Below, one piece after another: positions 1 to 8,547 of a DNA stretch of 64,000 bases. Every line of letters starts with the position of its first letter. The stretch's first letter is position 1. A program made the position numbers and the translations under genes. The stretch lies in the NCBI GenBank assembly GCA_029860345.1, contig JAOUBJ010000008.1, forward strand, positions 62,001-126,000, given 5' to 3'. The DNA comes from Candidatus Zixiibacteriota bacterium. GTDB taxonomy: Bacteria > Zixibacteria > MSB-5A5 > GN15 > FEB-12. The notes beneath the pieces were generated by a model. That model ran no database searches and was not told the DNA's origin. It saw only the letters and a list, made by a program, of their open reading frames with translations.

Positions 1-950
1 AGTCCGGCCACGCCGCCGTACTCATCGACCACGATGGCAATGTGCAGCCGCTTGGATTTGAACTCCTGCAACAGCTCACCGATAATTTTCGTCTCCGGAA
101 CGAAGTATGGATCACGCAGGTAGTTTTCAATCACAAATTTCTCACCCGGCTCGGGCATATTGGAGAACAGATCCTTCACGTAGACCAAGCCTACAATCTT
201 GTCGATGGTATTGTCATAGACTGGATAGCGCGAGTGGCCGTCCTTGAGGACCAGCTGGCGAATACTTTTGAAACTCATGCCCCGCTCGATCCCGGTGATG
301 TCGATTCGTGGGATCAGAATTTCTCGCACAACCGTTTGATCCAGCAGAAAAATCTGACCTATCATCTGCTTTTCGTCGTCCTCGACAATAGACTCCCCAA
401 TGCCGGCTTCCTCGGCCAGTGTTTCAATGGCCCGCTCGACAATCTCCTCTTTCTCTTCCTCAGACACCGGTTGACTCTCCTGCGCCCGGCCCAGAGCGCT
501 GCGATATACCAACAGTACCGGATAGCACAGATAGTATATGGATGCTATGATCCAGACATGGCGCAACATACGTGGACTTACGGCGCGGCGTGAAGCGCGT
601 CGAGTCGAGTATTCAACCACCATCACGTAAGAGAGCCATATCCAAGCAAGACCCGGAACGACCAACAGATAAGGCGCTAGTTCCAGTTTGGCGGCCAGCC
701 CGACCAACAGTAAGGTCGTGAGGACAGATACCACTATCAGCGCCGCCGTTTTATAGACCACTGCAACTTGAACGAAGGTGCGCGGATCATCGGCCAACCG
801 CATAAGAAACCTCGTTTGCCCGGCGGCCTGCCCCGGGTCGATCTCCTCGACTTCATCCGGATCGATGTAAACAGCGCGCGAATACAGTGAAATCAGATAC
901 GCCGTGAAATAGCATATTACTATCACCAGTATGCCGACCAGCTCCATCAT
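1..950 (-). CDS. CNNM/CorC-type membrane protein with CBS domains, 3' end cut by window edge
   Basis: Reading the minus strand from an ATG at 950 gives an open frame that leaves the window at base 1, so the C-terminus is missing. The first 150 residues or so hold several hydrophobic segments typical of the CNNM (DUF21) membrane domain, starting MMELVGILVIVICYFTAYL. A charged helix rich in Glu and Lys follows, then a CBS pair with the recognisable stretches VREILIPRIDI, GHSRYPVYD and HIAIVVDEYGG. Family members are implicated in magnesium or cobalt transport or in metal resistance; the substrate cannot be read here. The ATG overlaps the ybeY stop as ATGA, so the two are translationally coupled. 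YbeY followed by CNNM/CorC is a common bacterial order, which supports the call. Confidence 0.85.
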   Translation of the reverse strand, partial: MMELVGILVIVICYFTAYLISLYSRAVYIDPDEVEEIDPGQAAGQTRFLMRLADDPRTFVQVAVVYKTAALIVVSVLTTLLLVGLAAKLELAPYLLVVPGLAWIWLSYVMVVEYSTRRASRRAVSPRMLRHVWIIASIYYLCYPVLLVYRSALGRAQESQPVSEEEKEEIVERAIETLAEEAGIGESIVEDDEKQMIGQIFLLDQTVVREILIPRIDITGIERGMSFKSIRQLVLKDGHSRYPVYDNTIDKIVGLVYVKDLFSNMPEPGEKFVIENYLRDPYFVPETKIIGELLQEFKSKRLHIAIVVDEYGGVAG

Positions 951-1384
951 CTCTTGTTCGCCTCTCTCACAGCAGTCAGGTATTTATCCTCGCGCGTCTG
1001 CATTCGCTTTTGTTCGGCCTGCTTTTCGTGATCATACCCGAATAGATGCAGCAAGCCGTGGCAGGTCAGGCGCAAGTACTCCTGGTACCGGCTGTGTCCG
1101 TACTGCTCAGCCTGACGATGAGCCCTGGTGACGCTGATATAGACTTCACCGAAAGTCTCCCCGTCGTGGTCGGGTTCATCAAGGTTGAAGGACAGGACAT
1201 CGGTGGTTTTATCTAGATTACGATACTGTCGATTCAGCCGACGCATTCCGGCGTCGGTTGTAAATACCAGATTGACCTCGCCGGATTGCCTTGGCGCCTC
1301 GGTCCGGGACACTATTTCAAACAGTTGCCGTAGACGTGCGGCCGGAACACGAGCCGTTGTTTCCTTAAAGATCGACAACTTCAC
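947..1384 (-). CDS. ybeY: endoribonuclease YbeY (rRNA maturation factor)
   Basis: This 145-residue protein carries the zinc-binding signature CHGLLHLFGYDH near residue 110, whose three histidines coordinate the catalytic metal in the UPF0054/YbeY family. The upstream stretch TTDVLSFNLDEP is also typical of the family. YbeY is a single-strand endoribonuclease needed for 16S rRNA 3' end maturation and ribosome quality control. Length is normal for the family. It begins 2 bases after the end of the PgpH-like gene and overlaps the CNNM gene by four bases. The order phoH, HD-family phosphodiesterase, ybeY, CNNM/CorC is a widely conserved neighbourhood. Confidence 0.95.
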   Translation of the reverse strand: MKLSIFKETTARVPAARLRQLFEIVSRTEAPRQSGEVNLVFTTDAGMRRLNRQYRNLDKTTDVLSFNLDEPDHDGETFGEVYISVTRAHRQAEQYGHSRYQEYLRLTCHGLLHLFGYDHEKQAEQKRMQTREDKYLTAVREANKR

Positions 1385-1385
1385 T

Positions 1386-3635
1386 TTACACCCCTTCCGC
1401 CTCTGCCGGCGAGGACGGATAGACTACGCGATGATGGAAAGATGCAATCAGCACCTGGGCGAAGGCTCTTCTGATTCTGGCCAGGTCCTTCAGAGTAAGG
1501 GGGCATTGATCGAGTTCGCCGGAACCGAAACGGTCATTGATAATACGCTGGATCAGGTTTTCTATGCGGGCCGGCTTGGGATCATCAAGAGTGCGACTGG
1601 CCGCCTCGACGGCATCGGCCAACATGGCGATGGCGGTCTCTCTAATCTGCGGCTTGGGACCAGGGTAGCGATATTTGTCGATAACCGATTCGTCCTCGCC
1701 CAGTTCCAGAGCCCGGTTGTAGAAGAACGATTGCACCATTGTGCCGTGATGCTCTTCTATGAAATTGAGCACGTCGTCGGGGATTTCGGCATCTTCACCC
1801 AGTTGCCTTCCGCGTTTGACATGCGACGAAAGAATCAAAGATGACATCGACGGAGACAAGGCATCGTGTTTGGATTTGACACTGAGTTGGTTTTCGACAA
1901 AGTATTCCGGTACGTCAATCTTACCGATGTCGTGATAGTAGGCGCCCACGCGAGCCAGCAACGAGTTGGCGCCGATAGCCTTGGCCGCGGCTTCCGACAG
2001 ATTACCGACGATAATGGAATGTTGGTATGTCCCGGGCGCTTCAACGGCCAGACGTTTCAGCAGTGGATGATTCATGTCGGACAATTCCAGGAGAGTAATG
2101 TCGGTGGTAATTCCGAAAATCGACTCAAAGAACGGCAAGAATACGATCGTCGACAACACCGCCACCATGCCGCTGAGTAGTCCATAACCGACCTCGGTCA
2201 GCACCTCATCGGCCGGAGCGAACTTCAGGTTCTCCACCAACAGCACATATATTCCACTGGCCAGCGCGGTAGTAATCATTATCCCAAAGAAATTCGAGCG
2301 TCTGCGCACCCGCCTTGAACCCAACGCCGCCACGGTCCCGACGGTCATCGTAGCCAGCGTGATGGTGAAATCGAACCGATGCATCATCCCCAAGAGCAGG
2401 GCCAGAGTCAATGTTGAGAGCAAGCCGACCTCGGTGTCAAACAGAATGGTCACCAAAACCGGCAGAATAGCCAGCGGATACAGATACCCAGAGGCGCCCC
2501 ATCGCGCCACCAGATGTATGAGGAACAGTTGCAGCGCAAAGACCATGAACAAGGCCAACAACTTGGGATTAGAATAGAAAATCTCACGGCGAAAGAAGTA
2601 GAGAAAGACATACAAACTCGAAAAAGCCGCCAGCACAAGAAAGGCTCGAGCCAACACCGGCAGGAAGGCCATAAACCAACCCTGTTGAATGGCTTCCGAG
2701 CGACGAATACGTTCCATTTCCGCAAGTATATTCTCCTGCCTCTCGGTGATGCGAACACCGTCGCGAACGATGATCTCTCCTTCCCTGACCTCCTCTTTGA
2801 TATCGCTGGCGTAGGACAGTTCCAACTTGAGGCGACGCTGGAATTCCGTGTCGTTGAGGGTCAAGTTGGGTCTGATAAAAGCGTGACCGATCAGATAGGC
2901 AAACTCAACGTCCAGCGAGTCGGTATCACGGAGGTGATTGAGCGCCGTCAGCAACCGTCCGTTGGCTTCGGCAGAATTCAACAGTCGGTCACGCGTGTAG
3001 ATGTTCTCTCTTTCACCTCGACGGACCAGCACGTTTCGTCCCACCAGGTTGTTCAGCGCCCGATGATCGTCCATGACGCCGATTTTGTAAATGTCATTGC
3101 GCATCAATTCACCCAACACCGCGACGGTGGCCGCCAGGTCGGATCGGTGAAAGGACTGAAAGATGGCCTCCCTGCTCAACATGGGAAACCGTTCCGACAG
3201 AATGGCCACCACTTCGCTTTCGCTGGGCGGTATATCCGACCCGGTAGTATCCTTCAAGGAGTCAACGGCCATCAGGTAGTCCTGCAACTGTCGAAATATC
3301 TGTCGTGTTACGTTGGTATCACAGTCAACCACCGGCGGTACGGTGAGGCGGATTACCCGATCTTCATCTTCCAATTCCCGGTCGGTTTTGTAGACGGTGA
3401 TCTTGTAGGGAGCGATGACGTCTTCTTGTGCAATCTCCCCCTGGCGCGGCATGTCCAGGGGATCATACAAAGCCTCGCCCGGGTAGAACACGCCGATGAG
3501 TAGCGAGGCCAAGAGCAACAAGAGCAGCTTTCTGGTGCGTGAATGGACGGAGCTCCGTTGGAGCTGTCGGCTCTCGCTCTGGACCTTGAGAACCTTCTTG
3601 ATGCGACGCTTGATTTTTAGTATCAGCGTAAACAT
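1386..3635 (-). CDS. PgpH-like 7TM-HD phosphodiesterase (likely c-di-AMP hydrolase)
   Basis: The 749-residue protein has the architecture of the 7TMR-HD family: a positively charged N-terminus, one membrane helix (about residues 37-50, LLLLLLASLLIGVFY), a long extracytoplasmic 7TMR-HDED domain (about 60-310), a block of seven hydrophobic helices (about 320-500) and a cytosolic HD domain. The HD domain shows the metal-binding histidine in GTYQHSIIVGNLSEAAA and the HD pair in GAYYHDIGKIDVPEYF. In Listeria and related Firmicutes the orthologue PgpH degrades cyclic di-AMP; whether this organism makes c-di-AMP cannot be seen, because no DisA or CdaA gene lies in the window. It sits between phoH and ybeY, the standard place for this family. 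Confidence 0.88.
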   Translation of the reverse strand: MFTLILKIKRRIKKVLKVQSESRQLQRSSVHSRTRKLLLLLLASLLIGVFYPGEALYDPLDMPRQGEIAQEDVIAPYKITVYKTDRELEDEDRVIRLTVPPVVDCDTNVTRQIFRQLQDYLMAVDSLKDTTGSDIPPSESEVVAILSERFPMLSREAIFQSFHRSDLAATVAVLGELMRNDIYKIGVMDDHRALNNLVGRNVLVRRGERENIYTRDRLLNSAEANGRLLTALNHLRDTDSLDVEFAYLIGHAFIRPNLTLNDTEFQRRLKLELSYASDIKEEVREGEIIVRDGVRITERQENILAEMERIRRSEAIQQGWFMAFLPVLARAFLVLAAFSSLYVFLYFFRREIFYSNPKLLALFMVFALQLFLIHLVARWGASGYLYPLAILPVLVTILFDTEVGLLSTLTLALLLGMMHRFDFTITLATMTVGTVAALGSRRVRRRSNFFGIMITTALASGIYVLLVENLKFAPADEVLTEVGYGLLSGMVAVLSTIVFLPFFESIFGITTDITLLELSDMNHPLLKRLAVEAPGTYQHSIIVGNLSEAAAKAIGANSLLARVGAYYHDIGKIDVPEYFVENQLSVKSKHDALSPSMSSLILSSHVKRGRQLGEDAEIPDDVLNFIEEHHGTMVQSFFYNRALELGEDESVIDKYRYPGPKPQIRETAIAMLADAVEAASRTLDDPKPARIENLIQRIINDRFGSGELDQCPLTLKDLARIRRAFAQVLIASFHHRVVYPSSPAEAEGV

Positions 3636-3656
3636 ACAGCGAATTCCGTTTTCGCC

Positions 3657-4646
3657 CTACTCCTTGCGTCTCGGTTTTTCGAACCGTTCATACGCTTTAA
3701 TGATTCTCTGGACCAGGCGGTGTCTAACGACATCCTTGTCGCTCAAGTATACGAAACTGATACCGTCGATCCCCTTTAGGATTTTCTGCACTTTCACCAG
3801 GCCGGAATTCTGGGGACGATCCAGATCGATCTGAGTTATATCGCCGGTGATAATAGCTTTGGAATCTTCTCCGATTCTGGTGAGGAACATCTTCATCTGG
3901 GCGCTGGTGGTATTCTGGGCTTCATCCAGCACGACAAAGGCCTCGTTCAAAGTTCGGCCGCGCATAAACGCCAGGGGAGCTATCTCGATGACTCCCAGGT
4001 CCAGAAGTTTGCGAATCTTGTCCGGTTGCAACATATCGTACAGGGCATCGTACACCGGTCGAAGATATGGATCCACCTTGGCTCGAAGGTCGCCCGGCAG
4101 GAAGCCCAGCGACTCGCCCGCCTCGACAGCCGGTCGTGTGAACACCAGTCGTTTGACTCGATTGGCCTTCAACTCGGCCACCGCCATGGCCACGGCCAGA
4201 TAGGTTTTACCGGTCCCGGCCGGGCCGATGGAAAAAACGAGATCGTGCTGGTCGACTGCCTCGACATAACGTGATTGGCCGACTGTTTTGGGTTTGATCG
4301 CCTTCTTGAGCGCACTTGTCAACAGGTTTTCAGTCGAGATTTCCGAGGCCGGTCCGAAGCCATTCTCCTTTACCATACTGATGGCATAGTGCAGGTATTG
4401 CTCCGTTATTACATCCCCCTGCCGAACTCGTGTCACCAGGTCATCCACCAGGCGGGCAACCTGGTCGACATCCGACGGTGCTCCCTCGATTGTGAGCCGG
4501 TCACCACGAGCTATCATCCGAGCCACAAAACTGGATTCTATTATGCGAAGAGAGATATCATTCTGTCCGAACAACAGCCGTTGATCTACTCCCTCCAGAA
4601 GAATACTTAACGACTTCTTCTCAGCTAGTTCCATGGTCCGCCCCAT
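3657..4646 (-). CDS. PhoH-family ATPase
   Basis: This 329-residue protein has a P-loop in SIGPAGTGKTYLAVAMAV (Walker A, about residue 140) and a Walker B in AFVVLDEAQNTTSAQMKMFLTRIG, both characteristic of PhoH/YbeZ. The N-terminal 100 residues contain the KH-like half usual in the family. PhoH proteins are RNA-associated ATPases or helicases of poorly defined role that often travel with ybeY. An ATG at 4646 lies 3 bases downstream of the aspS stop; a second ATG at 4634 (MELAEKK) is an equally possible start. The gene belongs to the chain aspS, phoH, PgpH-like, ybeY, CNNM. Confidence 0.92.
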   Translation of the reverse strand: MGRTMELAEKKSLSILLEGVDQRLLFGQNDISLRIIESSFVARMIARGDRLTIEGAPSDVDQVARLVDDLVTRVRQGDVITEQYLHYAISMVKENGFGPASEISTENLLTSALKKAIKPKTVGQSRYVEAVDQHDLVFSIGPAGTGKTYLAVAMAVAELKANRVKRLVFTRPAVEAGESLGFLPGDLRAKVDPYLRPVYDALYDMLQPDKIRKLLDLGVIEIAPLAFMRGRTLNEAFVVLDEAQNTTSAQMKMFLTRIGEDSKAIITGDITQIDLDRPQNSGLVKVQKILKGIDGISFVYLSDKDVVRHRLVQRIIKAYERFEKPRRKE

Positions 4647-4649
4647 AGC

Positions 4650-6479
4650 TCACGATTCGTCATCGTTTTTCAGGCTCAAGCCAAGTTCCTCCAACTGCTC
4701 CGGGTCCACCTCGGACGGCGCTCCATCCATCAAGGACATTGCGTTGGTTGTTTTGGGAAAGGCAATGACGTCGCGGATCGACCGCGTGCCGCACATAAGC
4801 GCTACGATCCGATCCAGGCCGGGGGCCAGCCCGGCATGCGGCGGCGCACCATACTCAAGCGCCCGCAAAAGGAATCCAAACATGCGCTCGGCCCGTTGGT
4901 TGTCGATACCCAAAATCTCAAGGACTTTCTCCTGCAGGTCACGGCGGTTGATCCGCTGACCGCCCGAGGCTATCTCCCATCCGTTCAGTACAAGGTCGTA
5001 TTGCTGGGCTCGCACCCGCCGCCAGGGATGGTTCTCGTCCGACAAAGGCAGATCGGTGGTGTACCCTTCATCGATCATGGACATGTCTTCTTCAACCGGA
5101 TGTGATACGATATTGTGCATGGCCTGAAGAGCATCTCGTTCACTGTTGTATTCGAACAGCGGAAACTGAGTTACCCAGAGAAACTTCCATTCGTTTGAGC
5201 TAGCCAGCTCGTGCTTCTGGCCCAGATGAAGACGTAGTTGCCCTAGTATCTCTTGAGTCTTCATTGGTGCATCGGAAATCATGAACAGGGCATCTCCTTT
5301 ATCCGCGCCGGCTGCCTTGGTCAGCTCTGCTACCTTTTCGTCGCCGAGGAATTTCGCAATCGGCGACTTATCCGTATCCTGTGTGCGAAGTATATATGCC
5401 AGGCCGCCGGCACCGAATTTCTTGGCTTGCTCGGTCAGTTCGTCTACCTGCTTGCGGGAGTATCCACCTCCCTCTTTGAGCACGATCCCCATGACCGCGC
5501 CACCTGCAGCAACGTTGTCCGCGAACAGTTTGAAACTACAATCGCGCACGACATCGGTGAGGTCGACAAGTTCCATTGCGAATCTCAGATCGGGCTTGTC
5601 TATCCCCCAGCGTCTCATCACCTCTTGGAAGCTGTATCGCGGGAAGGGCGTCTCGACCTTGGCGCTGAGTACTTTGTCGAAAAGATCAGCCATCATCCCT
5701 TCGGCCGCGGCGAAGACATCATCGGGCGTCACATAGGACATTTCCAGGTCGATCTGAGTGTGCTCGGGCTGCCGATCGCTTCTGAGGTCTTCATCGCGCA
5801 TGCATCGCGCCAGCTGAAAGTACTTGTCGAAACCGGATACCATCAGAATCTGCTTAAGCAATTGCGGTGACTGCGGCAGAGCATAGAAATGTCCTTTGGA
5901 TACCCGACTGGGTACCACGTAATCGCGCGCGCCCTCGGGCGTTGAACGAATCAGCATCGGCGTTTCGATCTCATAGAAGCCTTGCCCGCTGAGATAATTG
6001 CGGACGGTCAGGGTGGCCTGATGGCGTAGTCGCATCATTTCTTGCATGGGATTGCGGCGCAGGTCCAGGTATCGAAATTCAAGACGAAGCTGTTCGTGGG
6101 CGCTGCATTCATCGGCAATTTCAAACGGCGGCGTCTTCGATTCCGAAAGGGTATGGAAGGAATCGACGACCACCTCGATTTCACCGGTCGGCATCTTTGG
6201 ATTGACCGTTCCTTCAGGCCGCGCCCGAACTGTCCCCTTAACGGCCACCACGTACTCGTGACGAGCCAGGTTGGCCTCGGCCAACATATCGGGATCGAGC
6301 GTTTCCGGATTTATAACGACCTGGGTCAGACCATAGCGGTCGCGCAGATCGATGAAAAACAGACCGCCCAGATTGCGGTAACTATTGACCCAGCCGTTCA
6401 GTCTGACTTCGCCATCGATATCGGCGGGTCCTAACTCTCCACAGCTATGAGTGCGCTTCAACTCTGAAAATGGGGGCAT
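4650..6479 (-). CDS. aspS: aspartyl-tRNA synthetase
   Basis: The protein (609 residues from the chosen start) charges tRNA-Asp with aspartate. It shows the OB-fold anticodon-binding domain (GEVRLNGWVNSYRNLGGLFFIDLRDRYG), class II motif 2 (FYALPQSPQLLKQILMVSGFDKYFQLARCMRDEDLRSDRQPEHTQIDLEMSY), a GAD insertion in the middle, and motif 3 (GAPPHAGLAPGLDRIVALM). Length matches bacterial AspRS. The frame is open for 91 codons further upstream, but that translation is not AspRS-like. The ATG at 6479 (MPPFSELKRTHSCGEL) is preceded by AAGAGGTTTG, a good ribosome binding site. Whether it is discriminating or also charges tRNA-Asn cannot be decided here. Confidence 0.97.
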   Translation of the reverse strand: MPPFSELKRTHSCGELGPADIDGEVRLNGWVNSYRNLGGLFFIDLRDRYGLTQVVINPETLDPDMLAEANLARHEYVVAVKGTVRARPEGTVNPKMPTGEIEVVVDSFHTLSESKTPPFEIADECSAHEQLRLEFRYLDLRRNPMQEMMRLRHQATLTVRNYLSGQGFYEIETPMLIRSTPEGARDYVVPSRVSKGHFYALPQSPQLLKQILMVSGFDKYFQLARCMRDEDLRSDRQPEHTQIDLEMSYVTPDDVFAAAEGMMADLFDKVLSAKVETPFPRYSFQEVMRRWGIDKPDLRFAMELVDLTDVVRDCSFKLFADNVAAGGAVMGIVLKEGGGYSRKQVDELTEQAKKFGAGGLAYILRTQDTDKSPIAKFLGDEKVAELTKAAGADKGDALFMISDAPMKTQEILGQLRLHLGQKHELASSNEWKFLWVTQFPLFEYNSERDALQAMHNIVSHPVEEDMSMIDEGYTTDLPLSDENHPWRRVRAQQYDLVLNGWEIASGGQRINRRDLQEKVLEILGIDNQRAERMFGFLLRALEYGAPPHAGLAPGLDRIVALMCGTRSIRDVIAFPKTTNAMSLMDGAPSEVDPEQLEELGLSLKNDDES

Positions 6480-6612
6480 CAAACCTCTTATCTTATTGCT
6501 GCTACATGTTATCGGCACTTTAATCCGAACGTTAAGAGGAGTTCCTCTTGTGCTGACAAAGGTATGGCCTTCACCTTGGCAAGTCAAGAGCGGTCGGGTC
6601 AATCTGATCAGG

Positions 6613-7401
6613 TCAATGGAAATCTGAGGGGATCGCGGCGAATAGCGATGAAGACTCTCGGCCCTGCCAGTAGTGGTCCCAGGCGGTGGTGAAGGCATCC
6701 TTAAGATCATCGGGCATGAGAGTCTGTTCGGTGAAGTAGCCGTCGTACACAACGCGGCCGCTCAGCACGGTGAAGACCCAGTACTCGGAGTAAAGGCAAC
6801 CGGATGGGCAGTCACCCCAGGCATTGCGAAAGAAATAGAGGATACGACCATCATCGGTGGCGCTCGGCAAGAGCATCGGGCTTTCCCCCATGTACCGATT
6901 TGGTACGGCAAAGCGCACTCCTGGCAGTTGTCGGTAAATGTCAGCCAGGACCTCGGAATTCAGCCAATCGTCGAATTTCAGTTTGAGCATATTGAAAGCC
7001 GGCATCGACAAGTCGACCCGAACCATGTTATAGAGAGAATTGAGGGAGTCCCAAGCTGTGTATTTTCCATCGGAGACCGCTTGGTAGCTGTCCGGATCAA
7101 AACCGAGAATCAAGCGACCGGGTTCCCAGGGCTTGAGAAACCTCAGGTCCACGGCGGGTAGACTGTCGCGAAAACCTGTACGTATCAGAATCAGGTCGGA
7201 ACGAACGCGCTGGTAGAGTTCGGTCGGCGCTCGCAAGTCGTGAGACAACCAGAGGGCCATGGCCAATGCTTCAGGCTCCGGCTGAGTCGGCGCCTGGTCT
7301 GGTCCGTCGTTGCCATCCAAGTGCGGCTTTAACGAAAACTCTCCGCATCCGGCAAGTGTGAGTACAACTGCAAGCAATCCGACAATCCGGAAAATCCGCA
7401 T
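6613..7401 (-). CDS. predicted lipoprotein of unknown function
   Basis: From the ATG at 7401 the protein has 262 residues and opens with a lipoprotein signal peptide, MRIFRIVGLLAVVLTLAGCG, in which LAGC is a clear lipobox. The start is decided by the ribosome binding site: AGGAGGT sits directly against an ATG at 7410 but nine bases before the ATG at 7401. The mature part is rich in aromatic residues (for example AWGDCPSGCLYSEYWVF, with a possible disulfide pair) and matches no family I recognise. It lies 133 bp upstream of aspS on the same strand and may share its transcript. Confidence 0.75.
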   Translation of the reverse strand: MRIFRIVGLLAVVLTLAGCGEFSLKPHLDGNDGPDQAPTQPEPEALAMALWLSHDLRAPTELYQRVRSDLILIRTGFRDSLPAVDLRFLKPWEPGRLILGFDPDSYQAVSDGKYTAWDSLNSLYNMVRVDLSMPAFNMLKLKFDDWLNSEVLADIYRQLPGVRFAVPNRYMGESPMLLPSATDDGRILYFFRNAWGDCPSGCLYSEYWVFTVLSGRVVYDGYFTEQTLMPDDLKDAFTTAWDHYWQGRESSSLFAAIPSDFH

Positions 7402-7538
7402 CTGGCACATACCTCCTGTTTGATTTATCGGTAGCTGCCGTTGTTTCTTGACGTTGCGCAACGGAGAGCGGCCCAGCCTCACCCTACATCACCTAACATC
7501 GAGTGACGACGCGCGAAGCGCGAATAACAGGCTTGCCT

Positions 7539-7652
7539 GTGTCGGGCGAGGTCGCCGCGACACCACTCTCGAATTGATGGTGCTGTCAGGCGACTCGCCT
7601 GACAGCTCTCGGACCGGCAGGCAGGTGTCGGGCGAGGTCGCCGCGACACCAC
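7539..7652. repeat. REP-like cluster: 28-nt direct repeat pair around a 25-nt palindrome
   Basis: An identical 28-base unit occurs at 7539-7566 and 7625-7652. It starts GTGTCGGGCGAGG, ends CGCGACACCAC, and can itself fold (TGTCG with CGACA, GGCGA with TCGCC). Between the copies, at 7582-7606, lies a perfect palindrome with 12-base arms and a one-base centre, built from the related core GTCAGGCGA / TCGCCTGAC. The block lies in the 543-bp gap between the lipoprotein and ptsN-like genes and resembles REP/BIME-type intergenic repeats. Other explanations, such as a structured RNA, are possible. Confidence 0.8.
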
Positions 7653-7666
7653 CTGATATGTAAGTT

Positions 7667-7711
7667 CCACTGGTTCCTGCGTTCGCCAATGGCGAGCGTG
7701 TGAACCAGTGG
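7667..7711. repeat. long imperfect palindrome (cruciform-capable)
   Basis: CCACTGGTTC at 7667 pairs perfectly with GAACCAGTGG ending at 7711. Inside, CGTTCGCC and GGCGAGCG pair with one mismatch around an AAT loop. The result is a 45-base two-tier hairpin, directly next to the repeat cluster. No T-tract follows on either strand, so it does not look like a simple terminator. Confidence 0.75.
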
Positions 7712-7749
7712 TTCATTAGGTTACTATCGCAGAATGTCACAGAGAGAAC

Positions 7750-7792
7750 CGCAGGGTCACACCTCCGACTTTGTCGAAATCAGGACCCTGCG
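7750..7792. repeat. inverted repeat with 9-base arms
   Basis: CGCAGGGTC at 7750-7758 is exactly complementary to GACCCTGCG at 7784-7792, with an inner CCGAC / GTCG pairing. It is the fourth foldable unit in the same gene-free stretch. Nothing coding is supported between 7402 and 7944; short open frames across the repeats show no protein-like composition. Confidence 0.6.
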
Positions 7793-7876
7793 AAACGCCC
7801 CAGGCTTATCGAGGGAAGCGCGCCCCTCGCTCGCAAAATGCAACCGAACAGACCCTGATAGTGTTTCGTATATGGG

Positions 7877-7906
7877 TTGACAGTCGTGGAGTCGGCATGC
7901 TATTTT
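7877..7906 (+). promoter_or_regulatory. sigma-70-type promoter for the EIIA(Ntr)-like gene
   Basis: A perfect -35 hexamer TTGACA (7877-7882) is separated by 18 bases from TATTTT (7901-7906), four of six matches to the -10 consensus. The coding start follows at 7945, leaving a leader of roughly 30 bases. Confidence 0.55.
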
Positions 7907-7944
7907 GTGTTAAGCTGTAACTTTTTGCAGTCGACAAGGTTACT

Positions 7945-8445
7945 ATGAATATTTCGCGTGCGCTGACAGAAAAGCTGGTTCGTCTGGAAATGACAACAGT
8001 GGTCGAACCGTATGAGGAGGGCGCGTCGTTTGAGAAGTGGCGACAGCAGGGCAAAGAACTTGTCCTCGAAGAGTTGGTCAAGCTTCTGGAAAACGGCAAC
8101 CGGGTCGGTAATCGGGGTAAGCTGGTGACGGACTTTGTCAATAGGGAACGTCAGGCGACCACCGCTATCGGCGACGGCATAGCCATACCCCATATCAGGT
8201 CAAAGCACGCCAAAGAATTCATGGTCGCCTTCGGACGTTCAACTGCCGGATACGATTTCGATTCGCCCGACGGCGAACCCTCGCGACTGTTCTTTGTCAT
8301 GGCCGCGCCGCCATACGACGACTCGCTCTATTTGCGGGTGTTTAAGTCGTTGATGGAGATGCTTCAGTACGAGTCTTTTCGCGAGGAGCTGCTAAACGCA
8401 CCAAGCCCCGGTGAACTGCTCCGGGCCATTCGTGGTATGGAGTAA
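7945..8445 (+). CDS. PTS EIIA-like protein (PtsN / fructose-type EIIA domain)
   Basis: The 166-residue protein has a C-terminal EIIA type-2 domain. The phosphorylatable histidine lies in TTAIGDGIAIPHIRSKHAKEF (about residue 78), and the end SLMEMLQYESFREELLNAPSPGELLRAI is typical of the family. The first 50 residues, with a run of charged helices, are more divergent. EIIA(Ntr) proteins are regulatory phosphocarriers rather than sugar importers, and no EIIB or EIIC gene is nearby, which favours the regulatory reading. It is followed about 100 bp later by a STAS-domain gene on the same strand. Confidence 0.85.
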   Translation: MNISRALTEKLVRLEMTTVVEPYEEGASFEKWRQQGKELVLEELVKLLENGNRVGNRGKLVTDFVNRERQATTAIGDGIAIPHIRSKHAKEFMVAFGRSTAGYDFDSPDGEPSRLFFVMAAPPYDDSLYLRVFKSLMEMLQYESFREELLNAPSPGELLRAIRGME

Positions 8446-8547
8446 ACTCTGTAAGGCAGCCCGGACAACTCAAAAAAAAAGAAACCATCTGGCAGAAAGC
8501 GGCGTTCAAACAGAAAACAGAAGTGAACGCTGTCGAGAGGGATTCAA

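Noticed and set aside
2514-3503. Long plus-strand frame of 329 codons opposite the PgpH-like gene
   Set aside because: It is antisense to a gene with clear HD and membrane motifs, and its translation lacks any domain-like pattern.
6480-6752. N-terminal extension of aspS by 91 residues
   Set aside because: The extension is not AspRS-like, and the ATG at 6479 has a proper ribosome binding site and a family-typical N-terminus.
7539-7652. Possible CRISPR array from the 28-base direct repeat
   Set aside because: Only two copies, the spacer between them is itself a palindrome plus flanks, and there are no cas genes in the window.
7489-7740. Open reading frames running through the repeat block
   Set aside because: They consist of the translated palindromes, have no plausible ribosome binding site and show no protein-like composition.
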